Positions 44,386 through 47,260 of a stretch of 47,260 bases of DNA are shown here, piece after piece. A program made the translations under genes and the position numbers. This stretch comes from Cristatella mucedo (Eukaryota; Bryozoa; Phylactolaemata; Cristatellidae): the NCBI GenBank assembly GCA_009760855.2, contig WPIO01000348.1, positions 27,501 through 74,760 on the forward strand, written 5' to 3'. Position 1 is the stretch's first letter. Each line of letters starts with the position of its first letter. The notes beneath the pieces were generated by a model that did not search any database, was not told the origin of the DNA, and saw only the letters and a program-made list of their open reading frames with translations.

Positions 44386-45225
44386 CGATTTGCTATTATT
44401 CACTCTACTCTTCTAGTGCATTTCAAAGTGACTGAAAAGACCACGTGGAAGTTAATAGATTCTCCTTTTCTTGTGGTGAATTCCTAATGACTGGCATGAG
44501 GACAGAAATGGCTTTGTCACTTGCAAGAGCAAATCCTTATTCTAGGGACATATTTACTACATTAGCTATGTGCGGCAGCACTGCATCTGAGAATTTCAGC
44601 AGGGTACCAATAAATTTGGGCTCGCGACGGGTGCCGGCTCTGTAGTTTGTGAAGGGAACTTGAGATTGGATCGGCATGGGCAGGCCTGAAATTGGACGTT
44701 CCGGAAGCTAGCAAGGATCGTCGGCTTTGGAGTCCAGGGAGGATGCCTCCGGCAATTGACTCTCTCACATTTTCAACCTTTCAAGCCAAGACACTATAAG
44801 AAAACTTTGCTAGGGCATGTTGCAGACCTGAGGGCAAATTAGCAGATGATTAATGGGTATCGTCGGCCATTTTTGAGTGTGGATTTTTAATTTCATTACA
44901 CTGTTTGCAAACAAAACTAAGCTATAGCAACAAAAAACTGTTATGAACTGAACTAGACTTCAAATTTCAGTCGATTGTCAACCGGGTTCAATTTTTGGTA
45001 TTCTTTTTTAAGCTTGAACTTAAATTTCATATCCGCTTTCTTATTAATTGTAAGTTATAGGCGATTTGGGCTGAGCAAACACTGCATGCACTTAGTTATA
45101 GAAACCACTCATCCAGAACTTCGGCAATCATCTTGTTTAGGCATTCTACAAACGATGGCTAGTAGGATAGAGAATTGCAAAGAGAGGAGAGGGAGATATT
45201 TTATAAGAACTGCTGTGGTTAATTG
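44386..45225. other. Unassigned stretch
   Basis: No repeat or gene recognised. Open frames up to 92 codons (44975-45253) lack identifiable domains. Confidence 0.5.
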
Positions 45226-46655
45226 TACAACGTGTACAACGACCTACTTATAAATTAAGACATAGGTAGAGCGTCCTGCTTGTTTTTCTTGATCTCTCGG
45301 CAGCTTTTGATACCATCGATCACAAAGTTTATCTAGAGCACTTCTCATCTCGCCTGGGCATCACTGGCACTGCTCTGCAGTGGTTCAGGTCCTATCTCAG
45401 TGGGAGACTCCAGAGCATCGACGTGAATGGACAAAGATCATCTGAGGTACCTCTGAATATGGCGTAGCTCAGGGCTCCGTGCTAGGTCCGGTTCTTTTCA
45501 CGGTTTATACTCTCCCTCTTGCTGATGTGATTGCCAAGCACAATCTAGGCTTTCACTTCTATGCGGAAGACACTCAGTTGTACCTTTGCTTTGATCCCTC
45601 CCAGCCTTTGAGCACCTCGAAGTCTCTCAATTTCGTTGCAGCATGTATAGATGACATCCGCAAATGGATGGCAGCAAATTATCCTAAACTGAACGATGAT
45701 AAAACTAACTTTCTAGTTGTGGGCCTACCCAGTGTGATTTGGAAACTGGAAAGGCTGACCCTCCAAATTTGCTCTGCCAGCATGTTTCTTGTTGAATCAG
45801 CTCAAAATCAAGGTGCCATTTTCCAAAGTGATCTCTTGTTAGACAACCACTTCAACTCCACAGTAAAGTCCGCCTACTTTCAGCCACATAACATTGCTAA
45901 AATTTGGGCTCGTTTAGATGAGGATACCTCGTTTAAATTGATCCATGCATTTGTGACATCCCGTCTTGACTTCAGTAACTCACTTCTTGCTGGCCTACCG
46001 GCATGTGCAATCAGACGATTAAAGCTGGTGCAAAACTCTGCAGTTAGGCTTTTCTGTCGTGAGCGTGGCACTTGCCTCATTACACCACTTCTCGCAGACC
46101 TGCACTGGCTCCAAGTCAAGCAGAGAATCAACTTAAAGGTTTTGTCGCTAACTTTTAGGTTACTTCATTATTTGGCTCCAGCCTATCAGTCAGATCTACT
46201 CCCCCACCAAGCCAAGCATCGTACCACCTACTTTTCGAAATCCAAAAGTTTACCAAAAACCTCGAACAAACATCAAATCCTATAGAGACCATTTGGATTA
46301 GTGAATTTAGTTCGTATGCTCCCAAAGCCAGGAACTCCCTCCCGACTTGGGTCAAAACGTCCACTTACTTGACCACATTTAAAAAGAACTTAAAACACAC
46401 CTATTTAGGACAGCATTTGATGGGTCTCTGCGATTCGTCCTTCATGTGCTTATGCGTGCCGACACTGTGCATGCTGCCACTACCCACATTAGCATGCTGA
46501 CCGTGTGCATGTCACCGCTAACTATGTTATTCATGTTGTTTATCAATCGTGATATTACCCACCATTCAATCGCGTTTCCCTTTGCTGCAAATGTAAAGCG
46601 CCTAGAAACAGATCGAGTTCTTTGAGTGGGCTTTATCAAGTGCATTGTTTTTATT
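45226..46655 (+). mobile_element. LINE-A copy A24, RT to 3' end
   Basis: Starts just upstream of RT motif A (FLDLSAAFDTIDHKVYLEHF at about 45285) and runs to UTR, hairpin and tail near 46655. A one-base deletion and a stop break the frame at motif B (about 45455-45470). A 268-codon open stretch at 45479-46285 then covers LGPVLFTVYTLPLADVIAKH, FYAEDTQLY (YADD changed to YAED), FLVVGLPSVIWKLERLTLQI and LAPAYQSDLLPHQAKHRTT. Confidence 0.93.
45479..46285 (+). pseudogene. RT C-terminal part of LINE-A copy A24
   Basis: 268 codons, open from just behind motif B. The catalytic box is FYAEDTQLY: the first Asp of YADD is Glu, which should abolish or strongly cut polymerase activity. Landmarks downstream are as in A7. 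The frame shifts near 46250 before the natural end, and the remainder of the C-terminus (APKARNSLPT) lies in another frame. Confidence 0.85.
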
Positions 46656-47029
46656 GTTAAGCCATTGCTCCACAAAGGTTCAATAGTCAGTCTACTTTCG
46701 TAAATAGTTACTTACTTTGAATGTCACTGTAGTGAGTGAGTCCGTTCAGCCAGTAAACATGGATAGCTAATGTCACGCATACATTGCACTTTTGGTGATC
46801 ATAATAGTATCTTGCTATTAAGATGGTACAGCTGTGATGGGTGCCACCAGTTGCAAACTCTCAGGGGAGAAAATTTAATAGTTAACAAAGGTAAGAGGGG
46901 AGAGAGAGATCGAGAGAGTTTAATCGTCATCCAAGTTTAGGAAGTTTTCGGTTTCAACTGTGCGCCTCCATCAAACATAAGCACTTTGTAGTCAAGATCA
47001 GAGATGTTATTTCCTGCCAGTATAACCTT
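46656..47029. other. Unassigned stretch
   Basis: Short GA-rich patch near 46900-46915; otherwise nothing recognised. Confidence 0.5.
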
Positions 47030-47260
47030 GGTGACGCTCAGGCTTGTTAAAACACAGATACCACGTTTAATTTGGTCCGTGCATGAGCGACATCTCGTCT
47101 GGACTTCTATAACCCACTGCTTATCTTTGCGACCAGCCTGTGCACTATGGCTCTTACAGCTGGTCCAAATCTCGGCAGCTATAGTGGTCTGTGGCAAACG
47201 TCGCAGCTGCACCATCACACCAGTTCCGGCCGAATTTTACTAGCTCCCAGCAAAGCATGC
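47030..47260 (+). mobile_element. LINE fragment at the window end
   Basis: GATACCACGTTTAATTTGGT, CATCTCGTCTGGACTTCTAT, CTTACAGCTGGTCCAAATCT and CGTCGCAGCTGCACCATCAC follow the LINE-A order for the SRLDFCNS to CRERRSCHI region, with frame breaks. It continues past the window. Confidence 0.75.

Overview
This window looks like repeat-rich nuclear DNA from an invertebrate animal. The signs are an intron-containing tRNA-Ile(UAU) gene, a two-exon gene with GT/AG splice sites for a secreted pacifastin-type protease inhibitor, tRNA-derived SINEs, long dinucleotide microsatellites, and dozens of 5'-truncated non-LTR retrotransposon copies. The species cannot be named from sequence alone. Nothing looks bacterial and there is no operon structure.

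Most of the window is retrotransposon debris. LINE-A (CR1/L2-like reverse transcriptase) ends in a conserved hairpin followed by an (ATT)n tail and is present as over 20 fragments on both strands; A1 (1-2152), A3 (5401-7470), A7 (15193-16770) and A24 (45226-46655) are the longest, and all carry stops, frameshifts or insertions. LINE-B has its own 3' end, usually followed by short tandem repeats such as (TAAA)n or (TACAT)n, and is best seen at 9400-12440, 24968-25240 and 29428-30515. LINE-C is an older family, seen at 21690-22270. A and B insert into each other, so their periods of activity overlapped. SINE1 has a tRNA-like head and a tail matching the LINE-A 3' end. SINE2 has a different tRNA-like head and is also embedded in a dispersed repeat of about 1.6 kb found at 13190-14885 and 34685-36255.

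Layout: 1-13150, LINE-A and LINE-B copies, microsatellites and a pure hexanucleotide array; 13190-14885, dispersed repeat copy 1; 15000-17345, LINE-A split by LINE-B; 18091-18175, tRNA-Ile; 18520-25650, LINE mosaics plus a 199-bp tandem array; 25713-27070, GC-rich DNA with a possible solo LTR and tandem repeats; 27400-32060, LINE mosaics; 34685-36255, dispersed repeat copy 2; 36260-42540, the main low-repeat stretch, with the pacifastin gene on the minus strand (38152-39054) and a tentative Cys-rich ORF (37010-37285); 42545-47260, more LINE and SINE copies.

The two genes I trust most are the tRNA-Ile(UAU) gene and the pacifastin precursor. The pacifastin gene is in two exons too short to stand out as ORFs; once spliced, its signal peptide, dibasic site and six-Cys pattern agree exactly with the family consensus. 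Coordinates of LINE fragments are by eye, usually good to about 10-20 bases where a boundary is not sharp.
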